DNA from: Desulfocapsa sp.
Lineage (GTDB): Bacteria; Desulfobacterota; Desulfobulbia; Desulfobulbales; Desulfocapsaceae
Reading direction: 5' to 3'
Length of the DNA: 36,887 bases
Assembly: GCA_013426795.1 (NCBI GenBank)
Contig: JACDZF010000010.1
Coordinates: 1 to 36,887, forward strand
Position numbers and translations under genes: made by a program. Shown here piece after piece: positions 16,373 through 25,009 of the stretch (position 1 is its first letter; every line of letters begins with the position of its first letter). Below the pieces are notes generated by a model. It was not told the DNA's origin, ran no database searches, and saw only the letters and a list, made by a program, of their open reading frames with translations.

Positions 16373-17824
16373 TTACAAACGGGACAAAATATGCTGGTTG
16401 ACCATGGAGACGCCGCTGAGCATGGCACCGACAATACCGAGGAAACCCTGGTCGGTGCCGGCCAGAAAGAGGTTGTCATAGCCGATATTGCCATCCTTGA
16501 TCTTGTCGGGACAACCATAAATCGCCCCTTCTTTTTTGGCAGTATAGCGCTCTATGGTCAAGGGTGTAAAGGTATCTTCATATACAACATGGCGGGTAAA
16601 ATTACCAATGATTTTCTCGACGGTGGCCGCTGACTGACGGGCGATGTCGCTTTTGGTCTGGAGGTAGAGGGACTTGTCCTGGGCCAGGGATTTCCAGCCG
16701 CTGTAATTGGCAAGATGGGTAGTGCGCACCTCAAAATGGGGCGAGGGGGCAAGGCCCTGAAAGTTTGCCGGAAAGCAGATAACGCCGCTGTTCAGGTCAA
16801 CCAGTTCCCGGGGTCGCTGATACTGGAGTTGTTCACTGCTGTTGTAGAAAATAATGGTTTTGTCCGTGGGCAGACCCTTCTGGAACTCTGCCGGCAGACG
16901 AAAAATGGACTCCACAAAACCAAGCCGTTTTCCCTGGGGCTGGGCCAGGGGCGGGGCGTCGAGGCAGGCCAGGGTTTCCTCCAGGCCGATGGTGGAGAGC
17001 AGGGCGTCACACTCGATGACCTCGCCGTCTGTCAGTTCCACGCCCTGGACCGTGCTCCCCTGGTGGATGATTCTGGAAACTTGAGCCTGCAAACGGATGG
17101 TGCCGCCAAAGTTCTGATAATGGCTGAGCAGGCGGTCGAGAAAATCCTTGATGCTGCCGTGGGGGCGGAACATTCCTTCCACAAAGATGGCCCGGAACAT
17201 GATCACAAACTGGTTGAAATCCATGTCGTTTTCCACACTTGAACCATAATACAGGAGCGGGCAAAGGAGCATGTCCACCAACAGCGGGTTGTTCAGGGTG
17301 TGAGCCAGATAGCTTCGGGCGGAGCAAAAGGGGGTCGCCTGAAAGGGGTCGTGTTCCTTGACGGTCTGCACCAGATTGAGAAACCGGGACGCGCTGGCAG
17401 GAAATTTGCCCGCAATTTCCTGGAGCAGCACCTCGAAATCATTGGAAAAACAGAGTGTCTCCCGGTTGCTGAAGCAGATCTCGCTGGCGAGTTGCTGGTG
17501 GAAGTTGAAGTCCCTGCGGCGCAGCTTTAACTGACGAAAGAGACGATTGAGGGGGGCGTTTTTATCCTCGGGCGGGGCAAAGTTGGTGATCGCGTGCAGC
17601 CCCGTCTCGAACAGGGAATTGTTCCGGTAATACCAGGAGTTGAGGCCACCCACACGGGAGTGTTTTTCGAGGATGAGGACGTCGGGATTGAAACGGGCAA
17701 AACGAATAGCGGCGGCCAGTCCCGAAAGACCGCCGCCGATAATCAGGAGAGGTGTGCGCACGTCGAGGAGGTTGTCAGATGCTCTGTCAGATGTTTTTGA
17801 GCAGTGGTTCGAGGTAGTTGACAC
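16373..17824 (-). CDS. CrtI/phytoene-desaturase-like FAD oxidoreductase (first of pair)
   Basis: A 483-residue flavoprotein with the FAD motif [18 protein letters not shown] near residues 26-43, [18 protein letters not shown] just after it, and the C-terminal motif [21 protein letters not shown]. Like its neighbour it belongs to the phytoene desaturase/RetSat class, but the two differ clearly in sequence, so they probably do different steps. The start shown is GTG at 17824, which overlaps the end of the acyl-carrier-protein gene by 38 bases. A second GTG at 17761 would avoid the overlap and keep the FAD motif; neither has a clear ribosome site. The substrate is inferred, from linkage to the ACP and ketosynthase, to be an acyl chain. 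Confidence 0.84.
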   Translation of the reverse strand: MSTTSNHCSKTSDRASDNLLDVRTPLLIIGGGLSGLAAAIRFARFNPDVLILEKHSRVGGLNSWYYRNNSLFETGLHAITNFAPPEDKNAPLNRLFRQLKLRRRDFNFHQQLASEICFSNRETLCFSNDFEVLLQEIAGKFPASASRFLNLVQTVKEHDPFQATPFCSARSYLAHTLNNPLLVDMLLCPLLYYGSSVENDMDFNQFVIMFRAIFVEGMFRPHGSIKDFLDRLLSHYQNFGGTIRLQAQVSRIIHQGSTVQGVELTDGEVIECDALLSTIGLEETLACLDAPPLAQPQGKRLGFVESIFRLPAEFQKGLPTDKTIIFYNSSEQLQYQRPRELVDLNSGVICFPANFQGLAPSPHFEVRTTHLANYSGWKSLAQDKSLYLQTKSDIARQSAATVEKIIGNFTRHVVYEDTFTPLTIERYTAKKEGAIYGCPDKIKDGNIGYDNLFLAGTDQGFLGIVGAMLSGVSMVNQHILSRL

Positions 17825-18038
17825 AGCTGGTTAATGAGGCAAGCTGGGGATAGTCCGCCTCCGGGATCTGGAGCTTATGACGTTTGCGCAGCTCCATGAC
17901 AATGTCGAGAAAATCCATGGAATCCAGATCGAGCTGGTCGCGCAGTGGCAGGTCGGACTGGAGGGTATGGAAATCCGCGTCTTCATCGATATCTTTGATG
18001 ATCTCGACAATGAGATCTTTAATTTCATCACGTGTCAT
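17787..18038 (-). CDS. Acyl carrier protein (cluster-specific)
   Basis: An 83-residue acidic, helical protein with the phosphopantetheine attachment motif LDLDSMDFLDIV; Ser40 would carry the prosthetic group. It would hold the growing chain for the ketosynthase, reductase and dehydratase encoded beside it. The ATG at 18038 has a good GGAGAG ribosome site (18043-18048); the open frame continues upstream to 18140, but that part looks non-coding. The DSMD form and divergence from the standard AcpP sequence suggest a dedicated ACP. Its 3' end overlaps the following FAD oxidoreductase gene if the first GTG of that gene is used. Confidence 0.9.
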   Translation of the reverse strand: MTRDEIKDLIVEIIKDIDEDADFHTLQSDLPLRDQLDLDSMDFLDIVMELRKRHKLQIPEADYPQLASLTSCVNYLEPLLKNI

Positions 18039-18191
18039 GGTCTCTCCAGAATGGATCTCTTGCTCAAAAAAAACAAATATCTTTTCGTATAAAGTTGGGC
18101 TCTGGCTGCAAATGGGAGCCGGCTCGATGAAAAAACACAACTTATACCATATCCTGCCATTTTTTCTTATATTTTTCTGGAGAAATATACA

Positions 18192-19433
18192 TTATTCCCG
18201 ATATTTTTTGACAATGATCACGGAATTGATGCCGACCATGCCAAAAGAGTTGTTGAGAATGGCGGAGATGGATGGCAGCTGCACGGGTGCGTTGAGCACC
18301 ATACGGGGGAGGGCGCACTCCGGGTCCAGGTTGCTGACATTGATGGTGGGGTGCACCCAACGATCTTCAAAGGCAGGGAGATTGCCGGCGAGCTCAAGGA
18401 CGCCGGCGGCTCCCATGGCATGGCCGATGATCGATTTGGTGTTGTTGATGTAGGTGCAAGGGGCCGTGCCGAAGACCTGACCGATGGCCTTGCATTCCTC
18501 GATGTCGCCCTGCCGGGTGCCGGTGGCGTGGGTGTTGATGATATCAATATGGTGCGGTTCCATCCCCGCCCGCTTCAGGGCCTGCTCCATGCATTCTGCC
18601 TGGCGCTTGTCGTAGGGGAGGACAAAATCACGGGCGTCGGAGTTGATGCAGTAGCCGGCAATCTCGCCATAGATCCTTGCTCCGCGGGCCAGGGCCTTTT
18701 CCAGGCGTTCCAGAACGTAGATACAGGCCCCTTCTGAAACCACGATCCCGTTTCTGTCCATGTCAAAGGGGCGACAGGCCTGGCGCGGGTCTGCTGCCTC
18801 GGCCAGGGCCCCCTGGGCCTTGAAGCTGGCGAAGATCCCGAAAGAACCGGTGGACTCCGAGATCCCGCCCACCAGGGCCATGTCCACCTCACCCAGGCGG
18901 AGCATCTGCACACCTTGAATGAGTGAGGCGTTGCCGGCAGCACAGGCGGCGCCGATGGCATAATGGGGGCCGGTGATCCCCAGGCTCATGGTGATCTCGC
19001 CTGCCGGGTTGTTGAGAACGGTGCGCGGATTGTGGTGGTGAGACCAGTATTTTACATCATAGTTATAGTTGCTAATATTGAATATTTCATTTTCCGTCTC
19101 CACCGTCCCATGTTCGGTGAGGCCCACGTACACCCCAATGCGGGACCTTTCGTAATGATCAATGGACAGGGCCGCGTCTGCCAGGGCCTCGTGGGCGCAG
19201 TACACCCCCAGGCAACCGGCCCTGGTGCCGCGCTTGTTTTCCCTTTTTTTTCGGTATCTGGTCTCATCAAAGGTGCAGATGCCGGCAGGGGCCGACCCGA
19301 AATAGCGGAGCTCGATTTCTTTGATTGCAGAGTTTCCGGCCAAAACCTGGGCCCGAAAATCCTTGAGATTATCAGCACCCGGGGCGGCCAGGCCGACTCC
19401 AGTGATGACGATTCTTTGCTGATTGTAATCCAT
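18192..19433 (-). CDS. FabF-like beta-ketoacyl-ACP synthase
   Basis: A 413-residue elongating ketosynthase. The active-site Cys164 is in GAACAAGNAS, with His302 in THATGTRQGD and Lys333/His338 in NTKSIIGHAMG, so the Cys-His-His triad is complete and this is not a chain-length-factor-like inactive partner. It would condense an extender unit onto an ACP-bound acyl chain. The ATG at 19433 gives MDYNQQRIVITGVGL, the normal start of the fold; the frame runs upstream to 19562 with low-quality sequence. It is the first gene of the operon and diverges from a thioredoxin-reductase-like gene. The unusual residues around Cys164 and the insert rich in Asn, Tyr and His near 118-140 suggest a specialised subgroup. 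Confidence 0.9.
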   Translation of the reverse strand: MDYNQQRIVITGVGLAAPGADNLKDFRAQVLAGNSAIKEIELRYFGSAPAGICTFDETRYRKKRENKRGTRAGCLGVYCAHEALADAALSIDHYERSRIGVYVGLTEHGTVETENEIFNISNYNYDVKYWSHHHNPRTVLNNPAGEITMSLGITGPHYAIGAACAAGNASLIQGVQMLRLGEVDMALVGGISESTGSFGIFASFKAQGALAEAADPRQACRPFDMDRNGIVVSEGACIYVLERLEKALARGARIYGEIAGYCINSDARDFVLPYDKRQAECMEQALKRAGMEPHHIDIINTHATGTRQGDIEECKAIGQVFGTAPCTYINNTKSIIGHAMGAAGVLELAGNLPAFEDRWVHPTINVSNLDPECALPRMVLNAPVQLPSISAILNNSFGMVGINSVIIVKKYRE

Positions 19434-19442
19434 GATGGTTAA

Positions 19443-19471
19443 TTGACGAATGATCGTGGGCTTATTATAAA
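19443..19471 (+). promoter_or_regulatory. Candidate sigma-70 promoter for the thioredoxin-reductase-like gene, overlapping one for the ketosynthase operon
   Basis: On the plus strand TTGACG (19443-19448) and TATAAA (19466-19471) are separated by exactly 17 bases, a near-consensus pair that would give an untranslated leader of roughly 190 bases before the gene at 19666. On the minus strand a perfect TATAAT (complement of 19464-19469) lies about 30 bases upstream of the ketosynthase start, with no good -35 box. The two -10 boxes overlap, so the divergent transcripts could compete. This is pattern matching by eye only. Confidence 0.4.
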
Positions 19472-19665
19472 TGGGTTCAGGTGGAATGTGATTTTTGGTC
19501 CAGTTTCTTTCAAGATCAAGGGAAAACTTCCTACCATTAGGATATATTGCTTGAGAATTCAAGGAGAATGCGGAAAATTATTAAAATAGTGGCGTCAGTC
19601 GGTCAGCAACGAACGATGCGAAGATAAAGAAATAGCGGCAAAAATTAACGTATCATGGAGATGGA

Positions 19666-20607
19666 ATGAAAACAGAACTGGAGAACGGAGCAGGTTCAAT
19701 GCTGTATGATGTGGTGATTATCGGGGCGGGACCGGCGGGAATTCAGGCGGCCATCCATGCGGTACGGAAAAAGGCGACCACACTGATGCTGGGCCGGATT
19801 GAGCGGAGTTCGCTCTATTGGGCCCATGTGGAAAATTATGCCTGTGTGGACGGGGTGACGACGGGCCGGGAGTTGCTGGAGGCGGGGATTTCCCAGGTCA
19901 AAAGGTTTGGGGCCCAGTTCCTGGAGGAAGATGTCTTGAAGATCCGTCAGAAGGAGGCGCTCTTTGTCCTTGATCTTGAGGGGGGTGCCGTGATCAGCAG
20001 TCGCACGGTGATCTTTGCCACCGGCACGTCCAGGAAAAAACTGAACGTGCCGGGAGAAAAAGAACTGAGTGGCCGAGGCGTATCCTATTGTGTCGATTGT
20101 GACGCCAATTTTTACCGCAATACCACGGTGGCGGTGGTGGGAAATGCCAGCGCCGCCATTGACGGCGCCCTTACCCTTACCAGCTATGCCGCCAGGGTCT
20201 ATCTGGTCAGTCAGGAACTGGTGGCCTCCAGTGATCTTCTCGATAAGCTGAAAAACTCCACGGTGGAGCACCTTCCCGGAACCTGGGTCAAGGCAATCCA
20301 GGGGGAGAATGCGGTGCAGTCCATCCTTTTGCAATCAGGGGCAGAGGTCAAGGTTGATGGGGTTTTTATTGAGCTCGGGGCCAAGGGCGCCATGGAACTG
20401 GCCCTGGAGATCGGGGTGCAGCTTGACCTCGATACCATGACCCATATCGATACCAACAAACTGGCAGAGACCAATGTCCCCGGAGTTTATGCCGCCGGAG
20501 ACATCGCCGGTCATCCCTACCAGTTTGCCAAGGCGGTGGGCGAGGGCTGTGTGGCTGGGATGGAGGCGGCTAACTTTGCCCGGAAACAGAAGGGTGGAGG
20601 GGAATAG
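19666..20607 (+). CDS. Thioredoxin-reductase-like FAD/NAD(P)H disulfide oxidoreductase
   Basis: A 313-residue two-dinucleotide-domain flavoprotein. The FAD motif VVIIGAGPAGIQAAIHA is at 16-32, the redox pair CVDC at Cys142/Cys145, a second nucleotide motif VAVVGNASAAIDGAL follows, and the C-terminal FAD motif VPGVYAAGDIAG is near 270-281. In bacterial thioredoxin reductases the active site is usually CATC or CAVC; CVDC is a variant but keeps CxxC. The second motif GNASAAID deviates from the usual GxGxxA/G pattern, so NADPH use is uncertain. ATG at 19666 has GGAGATGGA just upstream; an inner ATG at 19699 is an alternative. It diverges from the ketosynthase operon, and its end overlaps the convergent surE by 38 bases. 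Confidence 0.85.
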   Translation: MKTELENGAGSMLYDVVIIGAGPAGIQAAIHAVRKKATTLMLGRIERSSLYWAHVENYACVDGVTTGRELLEAGISQVKRFGAQFLEEDVLKIRQKEALFVLDLEGGAVISSRTVIFATGTSRKKLNVPGEKELSGRGVSYCVDCDANFYRNTTVAVVGNASAAIDGALTLTSYAARVYLVSQELVASSDLLDKLKNSTVEHLPGTWVKAIQGENAVQSILLQSGAEVKVDGVFIELGAKGAMELALEIGVQLDLDTMTHIDTNKLAETNVPGVYAAGDIAGHPYQFAKAVGEGCVAGMEAANFARKQKGGGE

Positions 20608-21364
20608 GAATTTTTTCCAGGGCGCACTTTTCTTTCAGATAGTGAATTCCGGCATGATTGGTCAGGTCAAGATGGATGGGCGTCACCGAGATGAAGCCGG
20701 CGTTGATGGCGCTGACATCGGTATCTGCATCGGGATCCAGATTGGCGGTGCCTCCACCTATCCAGTAATGTTTTCGGCCCCAGGGATCAAGGGTCTCCTG
20801 GATGGCGTTTTTCCATAATTTCCGCCCCTGTCGGGTGACCCTGACGCCCTGTGTCGTTGGTATCCCGGGGATGTTGGCATTGAGCAGGGTGTTTTCGGGC
20901 AGGCCCTGTTTGAGGATTATGGCGGCAAGCCAGGCGGCCACCTTTCCAGCCCTGGCAAAATCGAAGGGCTGGGTGCCGGCCAGGGAAACCGCGAGGGATG
21001 CAATGCCGTACATGGTGCCTTCCACCGCCGCCGATACGGTTCCCGAATAGGCGATATCATCGCCCAGGTTGGGGCCGGGGTTGATCCCCGAGATCAGCAG
21101 ATCGGGCCGCTTCCCCAGGATTTTGTTGAGGCCGATGACGACGCAGTCGGTGGGGGTTCCGTCCACCGAGTAATAATCCTCCTGAATTCGGGTAACCTTC
21201 AGGGGACGATTCATGGTCAGAGAGTGGGAGGCGGCGGAATTGTCACGGTCGGGGGCAACGATCACACAGTTTCCCAGTGGGCGAAGGGCAGAGGCCAGGA
21301 CCTTGAGTCCCGGGCTTTCCACTCCATCATCATTGGTTATAAGGATAAGCGGCATTGGCTCCAC
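20570..21364 (-). CDS. surE: SurE 5'/3'-nucleotidase
   Basis: A 264-residue metal-dependent phosphatase of the SurE family, which removes phosphate from nucleoside monophosphates and is linked to stationary-phase survival. The metal ligands are visible: Asp12 and Asp13 in TNDDG, Ser43 in DNSAASH and Asn in SGINPGPNLG near 92-101. The central motif YSGTVSAAVEG is present. It starts 46 bases after the end of the PilS-like gene and is probably in the same transcript. Its last 38 bases overlap the 3' end of the convergent thioredoxin-reductase-like gene, leaving no room for a terminator between them. Confidence 0.95.
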   Translation of the reverse strand: MEPMPLILITNDDGVESPGLKVLASALRPLGNCVIVAPDRDNSAASHSLTMNRPLKVTRIQEDYYSVDGTPTDCVVIGLNKILGKRPDLLISGINPGPNLGDDIAYSGTVSAAVEGTMYGIASLAVSLAGTQPFDFARAGKVAAWLAAIILKQGLPENTLLNANIPGIPTTQGVRVTRQGRKLWKNAIQETLDPWGRKHYWIGGGTANLDPDADTDVSAINAGFISVTPIHLDLTNHAGIHYLKEKCALEKIPIPLHPSVSGQS

Positions 21365-21410
21365 TCCTGATCCGGATTTTTACAGGGCTTCTCATTTTTC
21401 GACCCATGCC

Positions 21411-23135
21411 CTAAGGTAAGGGCAGATGGATGGTGAACAGCGCGCCGCCAATCCCTGAGCGGCCAACCTCAATGGCACCATGATGGGCGATGACGATCTG
21501 TTTGACGATGGCCAGGCCCAGTCCCGTCCCATCAATGCGCCTGGTGAAAAATGGTTCAAAGATCTTTTCCTCGAATCCGTCCTCAATGCCGGTCCCGTTA
21601 TCGGCCACACGCAGGATAATCTCTCCCTGGTTCTCAGAAAGAAAAATCTCTTCCGCCTCTATCCTCAGACGCTCAGATCCCTGGGGGCAGAATGGCAGGG
21701 CGTTGTAGATAAGGTGGCTGAGAACCGTGAAGATCTGATCCTGATCTGCCAGCAGGGATAATTCGGGGTCGATGTCGACCTCAAGGTGACAACTTGCCGG
21801 CCAGATGGGATCGCTCTGACTGACCTGAATGACTTCATCCAGGCATTTCTTCAGGGAAAACCATTCGCGCTCCACCGTATCCGGCCGGGCAAATTTGAGG
21901 AAATCGGTAATGGTCCGGGCTAACCGGTTTGATTCACGAAGGATGATATTGATGAGGGCCCGGTTGGTTCGCTGTTCCGATGAATTCTGCTGGGAAAATT
22001 CGTCGGCGAGAACCTGGGCGGAACCGGAAATGGCGGCCAGGGGGTTTCTGAAATCATGGGCAATCCCGGCGCTGATTCGCCCTATGGCGGCCATCTTTTC
22101 CGCCTGCCGCATCTGTTGTTCCAGGCGCTCAATCTCGCTGATGTCTTGTATGGTCAGGATCTTGCAGTTTGATAAAGGGAGCTGATTCTGCCCGCCACCC
22201 CTGGGGGCGGCAGGGTCATCGCAGACTTGCAGCCTGGCGCAGGAATATCCCACCCTGATGATCAGGCCATCTTTGCGAATAAAATCGGCAGAAAGTTGTG
22301 CCCCCGGATTCTCTATATCGAGGGTGGGAAAGATCGCGGAAAAGGGCTGGCCGATAAGCTCGAACGGGTTGTGGAGGGTGATATGGCCAAGGGCATTGTT
22401 GGCGGATGAAATCCGGTTGCTGTTATCGATGGTGACAATGCCGGTGGCAATGTCGTCAAAGATCTGTTTGTAGAGAAGGGAGAGGTTGTCGAGGCTTCTG
22501 ACGGTGTCGGAAAGGGCGGCCTCGGTCTTCAGCAGGCGGCGGGCAAAGATGGTGCTGAGGATGGCGGCCAGGAAAAAGGTCAATCCCAGGACAGCAAAAT
22601 GGTTGATGCTGGCAAGCAGGGTCTGTTCTTTAAAAATTGCGGAGTGCCTGAGAAATGCCGGATAGGCATGGAGTTGCTCAAGTCCGAGGATAAAGGCGTA
22701 TTGCAGAGAGGCCGAGGCCGCGGCTATGAGGCCGCCGCGACGGGGCAGGATCAGCCCGCCGGCGATGATCGGGAAGAAATAGAGGGGGGAAAATGTGGAG
22801 TTGGAAGAACCGGTAACGTAAACAAGGAAGGTTATCAGTAGGATGTCCAGTTGATTCTGGAGAATCCCGAAGCGATGGGCCGTTTTTTTACTGATCAGGA
22901 GATAGAGGGCGGAGCCGATGGTCGAGACATAGATACAGGCAATGAAGAAGAGCAGCAGGTAGTAGGGGGGGAGGATGATTTCCTGTTGCTCATTCTGGAG
23001 AAAGACACTGATGCCGAGCAGGATGGTGTAGAGAATGACCCGGAGCAGGAGCATCCACAGAAGTTGGCCGCGCAGCAGTTTGTCGGGCGATGAATCGGGG
23101 CTGTGCGGTTGAGTGATGAGGGTCTTGAGGTCCAT
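21411..23135 (-). CDS. PilS-like membrane sensor histidine kinase
   Basis: A 574-residue kinase. About six membrane helices occupy residues 25-200, as in PilS. A PAS-like segment follows (about 222-335, IFDDIATGIVTIDNSN), then the HisKA domain with phospho-acceptor His360 in SAGIAHDFRNPLAAI, and an ATPase domain with N-box LSHLIYNAL, G1 box DNGTGIED and G2 box GTGLGLAIVKQI. It probably phosphorylates the sigma-54-type regulator encoded immediately upstream. The architecture suggests control of type IV pili, but no pilin gene is in the window, so the target is uncertain and no symbol is given. There are 145 bases between the two genes. Confidence 0.85.
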   Translation of the reverse strand: MDLKTLITQPHSPDSSPDKLLRGQLLWMLLLRVILYTILLGISVFLQNEQQEIILPPYYLLLFFIACIYVSTIGSALYLLISKKTAHRFGILQNQLDILLITFLVYVTGSSNSTFSPLYFFPIIAGGLILPRRGGLIAAASASLQYAFILGLEQLHAYPAFLRHSAIFKEQTLLASINHFAVLGLTFFLAAILSTIFARRLLKTEAALSDTVRSLDNLSLLYKQIFDDIATGIVTIDNSNRISSANNALGHITLHNPFELIGQPFSAIFPTLDIENPGAQLSADFIRKDGLIIRVGYSCARLQVCDDPAAPRGGGQNQLPLSNCKILTIQDISEIERLEQQMRQAEKMAAIGRISAGIAHDFRNPLAAISGSAQVLADEFSQQNSSEQRTNRALINIILRESNRLARTITDFLKFARPDTVEREWFSLKKCLDEVIQVSQSDPIWPASCHLEVDIDPELSLLADQDQIFTVLSHLIYNALPFCPQGSERLRIEAEEIFLSENQGEIILRVADNGTGIEDGFEEKIFEPFFTRRIDGTGLGLAIVKQIVIAHHGAIEVGRSGIGGALFTIHLPLP

Positions 23136-23280
23136 GGCGGAGTGAACGGCGGTGATCCATAAAAGAAAAAAAAACGAAACTTCAGAGCGGGTTCCGGGGA
23201 GAGGATTGCCGGGTGTTCAGGAATTGGCGCCTTTTTTCGGTGAACCGTTCAGCCCGCAACCTGCCTCTTCTGCCTGCTGA

Positions 23281-24660
23281 CTAGAGATCCTCAATCTCAT
23301 ATTTCTTGATCTTATAGCGCAGGGAGCGAAAGCTGATGCGCAGCAGTTCCGCAGCCCGCATTCGGGATTGGTTACTTTTTTCCAGGGCAAACCGGATGAT
23401 GCGTTTTTCAAGATCGTTGATGACTTCTTCCAGACCCCGTTCAAAAAGCTCCTCCTGGCTGGCCACCGCCTGAAACAGTGGGTCCACATCGGTTTTTCTT
23501 CTCCTCTCCTTTCGATGGGCCGAGAGGGTCAGGCTTTCCGGCAGGATGATGTTGGAGCTTTCCAGGGCAACTCCGCGTTCGATGATATTTTCCAACTCGC
23601 GAACATTGCCTGGAAAATCGTAGTTCATGAGAACCTGCATGCCGTAAGAGGAAATCTCCTGAACCTTCTTTCCCAGTAACTGGGAATGCTTCTCCATAAA
23701 ATGTTTTACCAGCAGCGGCACATCCCCTTTCCGTTCGCGTAAAGGGGGCATACGGATGGGAACCACCGCCAGGCGGTAGAAAAGATCCTCGCGGAAGCGG
23801 CCGGCAATGATTTCCTGTTCAAGAATCCGGTTGGTGGCAGCGATAATGCGGACGTTTACCCGCTCAATACGGGTGGAGCCCACCGGTTTTATTTCCCGTT
23901 CCTGGAGGACTCTGAGGAGTTTGGTCTGGATGATGGGCGACAGCTCGCCGATCTCATCAAGGAAGGCCGTGCCGTTGTTGGCCAGCTGGAAAAGTCCGGC
24001 CTTGTCCTGAATGGCCCCGGTGAACGAACCCTTGACATGACCAAAGAGCTCGCTTTCCATGAGGTCTTCTGGAATCGCGCTGCAGGTAATGGGGACAAAG
24101 GGCTGGTTGGCCACCTTACTGTGCTGATGGATGGCCTGGGCCACCAGTTCCTTGCCGGTTCCTGACTCGCCATAGATGATGACATTGGCCGGCGTTGGCG
24201 CGACGCGCTGGATCAAGTCGAAGATCTTGACCATCTCTGGACTCTTCCCGAAGATCCTGGGAAAGGCCTCAGCCGATGACGGGAGAGCGGCGTCAGAACC
24301 CTTGCGGGCCGTGGCTGAGCGGATCACATTTTTTATTTCGGCGACATTGAAGGGCTTGCTGATGTAGTCGAAGGCCCCGTCTTTCATGGCGGAGATGGCA
24401 TCACCCGGCGACACGAAGGCGGTGATCAGGATGACCGGTAGGGCAGGGTATTGTTCCTTGATGCTGTGCAGCAGATCGAGTCCGCCAATGCCGGGCATGC
24501 GGATGTCGCTGATGACAAGGTCGAAGGGCTGATCATTCAGGCATTTGAGGGCGTCCGCGCCATTGGCGTGGGCCGTGACCTCGTAGCCTTCTTTCTGGAG
24601 GAGGATCGTGAGGAAATCACGCATGCTCTGTTCATCATCAACAATCAGAATCGATGTCAT
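23281..24660 (-). CDS. PilR/NtrC-family sigma-54-dependent response regulator
   Basis: A 459-residue activator. The receiver domain has acidic residues Asp8/Asp9, phospho-acceptor Asp52 and Lys102. The AAA+ domain has Walker A GESGTGKE at 164-171, the sigma-54 contact loop GSFTGA at 211-216 and Walker B FLDEIGEL at 233-240. The C-terminal Fis-like helix-turn-helix includes RMRAAELLRISFRSLRYKIKKY. The loop is GSFTGA, a variant of the usual GAFTGA. It would drive transcription from -24/-12 promoters elsewhere, and I found no convincing one in the window. The start overlaps the end of the GIY-YIG gene by 23 bases. The regulator is transcribed before the kinase, the reverse of the common pilS-pilR order. 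Confidence 0.88.
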   Translation of the reverse strand: MTSILIVDDEQSMRDFLTILLQKEGYEVTAHANGADALKCLNDQPFDLVISDIRMPGIGGLDLLHSIKEQYPALPVILITAFVSPGDAISAMKDGAFDYISKPFNVAEIKNVIRSATARKGSDAALPSSAEAFPRIFGKSPEMVKIFDLIQRVAPTPANVIIYGESGTGKELVAQAIHQHSKVANQPFVPITCSAIPEDLMESELFGHVKGSFTGAIQDKAGLFQLANNGTAFLDEIGELSPIIQTKLLRVLQEREIKPVGSTRIERVNVRIIAATNRILEQEIIAGRFREDLFYRLAVVPIRMPPLRERKGDVPLLVKHFMEKHSQLLGKKVQEISSYGMQVLMNYDFPGNVRELENIIERGVALESSNIILPESLTLSAHRKERRRKTDVDPLFQAVASQEELFERGLEEVINDLEKRIIRFALEKSNQSRMRAAELLRISFRSLRYKIKKYEIEDL

Positions 24661-24991
24661 GGGGGTCTTCTCTGGTCTGATTGTTCTCCGGTGGCCGCGT
24701 CGGAGTGGTGATTGACGATGTGATCAGTCTGTGTTTGCGGGTGGTTTTGAGCTTTTTTATACAGTTCTCACGGCTGGCCGCCACTGATCTGGATGGGGCC
24801 TGTTCACAATAGACAAGGGTCACCGGTCGCCGTGACCGGGTATAACGAGCCCCTTTGGGCCCGGCGTTATGTTCCTCGATACGCTTGTTCAGATCGTTGG
24901 TGATGCCGGTATAGAGGGTATTGTCACGGCAGCGGACGATATAGATAAGCCATGGGGCGGTGGCGGCTTCTGTCTGGATGTCACTCATCAA
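24638..24991 (-). CDS. GIY-YIG domain protein (UPF0213 type)
   Basis: A 117-residue protein consisting of one GIY-YIG nuclease-like domain. The two halves of the motif are WLIYIVRC and LYTGITNDLNKRIEEHN (about 14-43), followed by the conserved Arg/Tyr in GARYTRSRRPVTLVY and a Glu in the helix SRENCIKKLK. Small proteins of this family are widespread; their physiological role is not established, though some are thought to act in DNA repair. The 3' end overlaps the response-regulator gene, so they are co-transcribed. The polar C-terminal tail is poorly conserved. Two adjacent Met codons are possible starts. Confidence 0.88.
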   Translation of the reverse strand: MMSDIQTEAATAPWLIYIVRCRDNTLYTGITNDLNKRIEEHNAGPKGARYTRSRRPVTLVYCEQAPSRSVAASRENCIKKLKTTRKHRLITSSITTPTRPPENNQTREDPHDIDSDC

Positions 24992-25009
24992 GGGACAGCT
25001 TCGGTGCCC

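Noticed and set aside
18142-18192. A 16-codon ORF starting at the ketosynthase stop (TAATG)
   Set aside because: It is too short to support as a gene on its own; recorded only as part of the junction finding.
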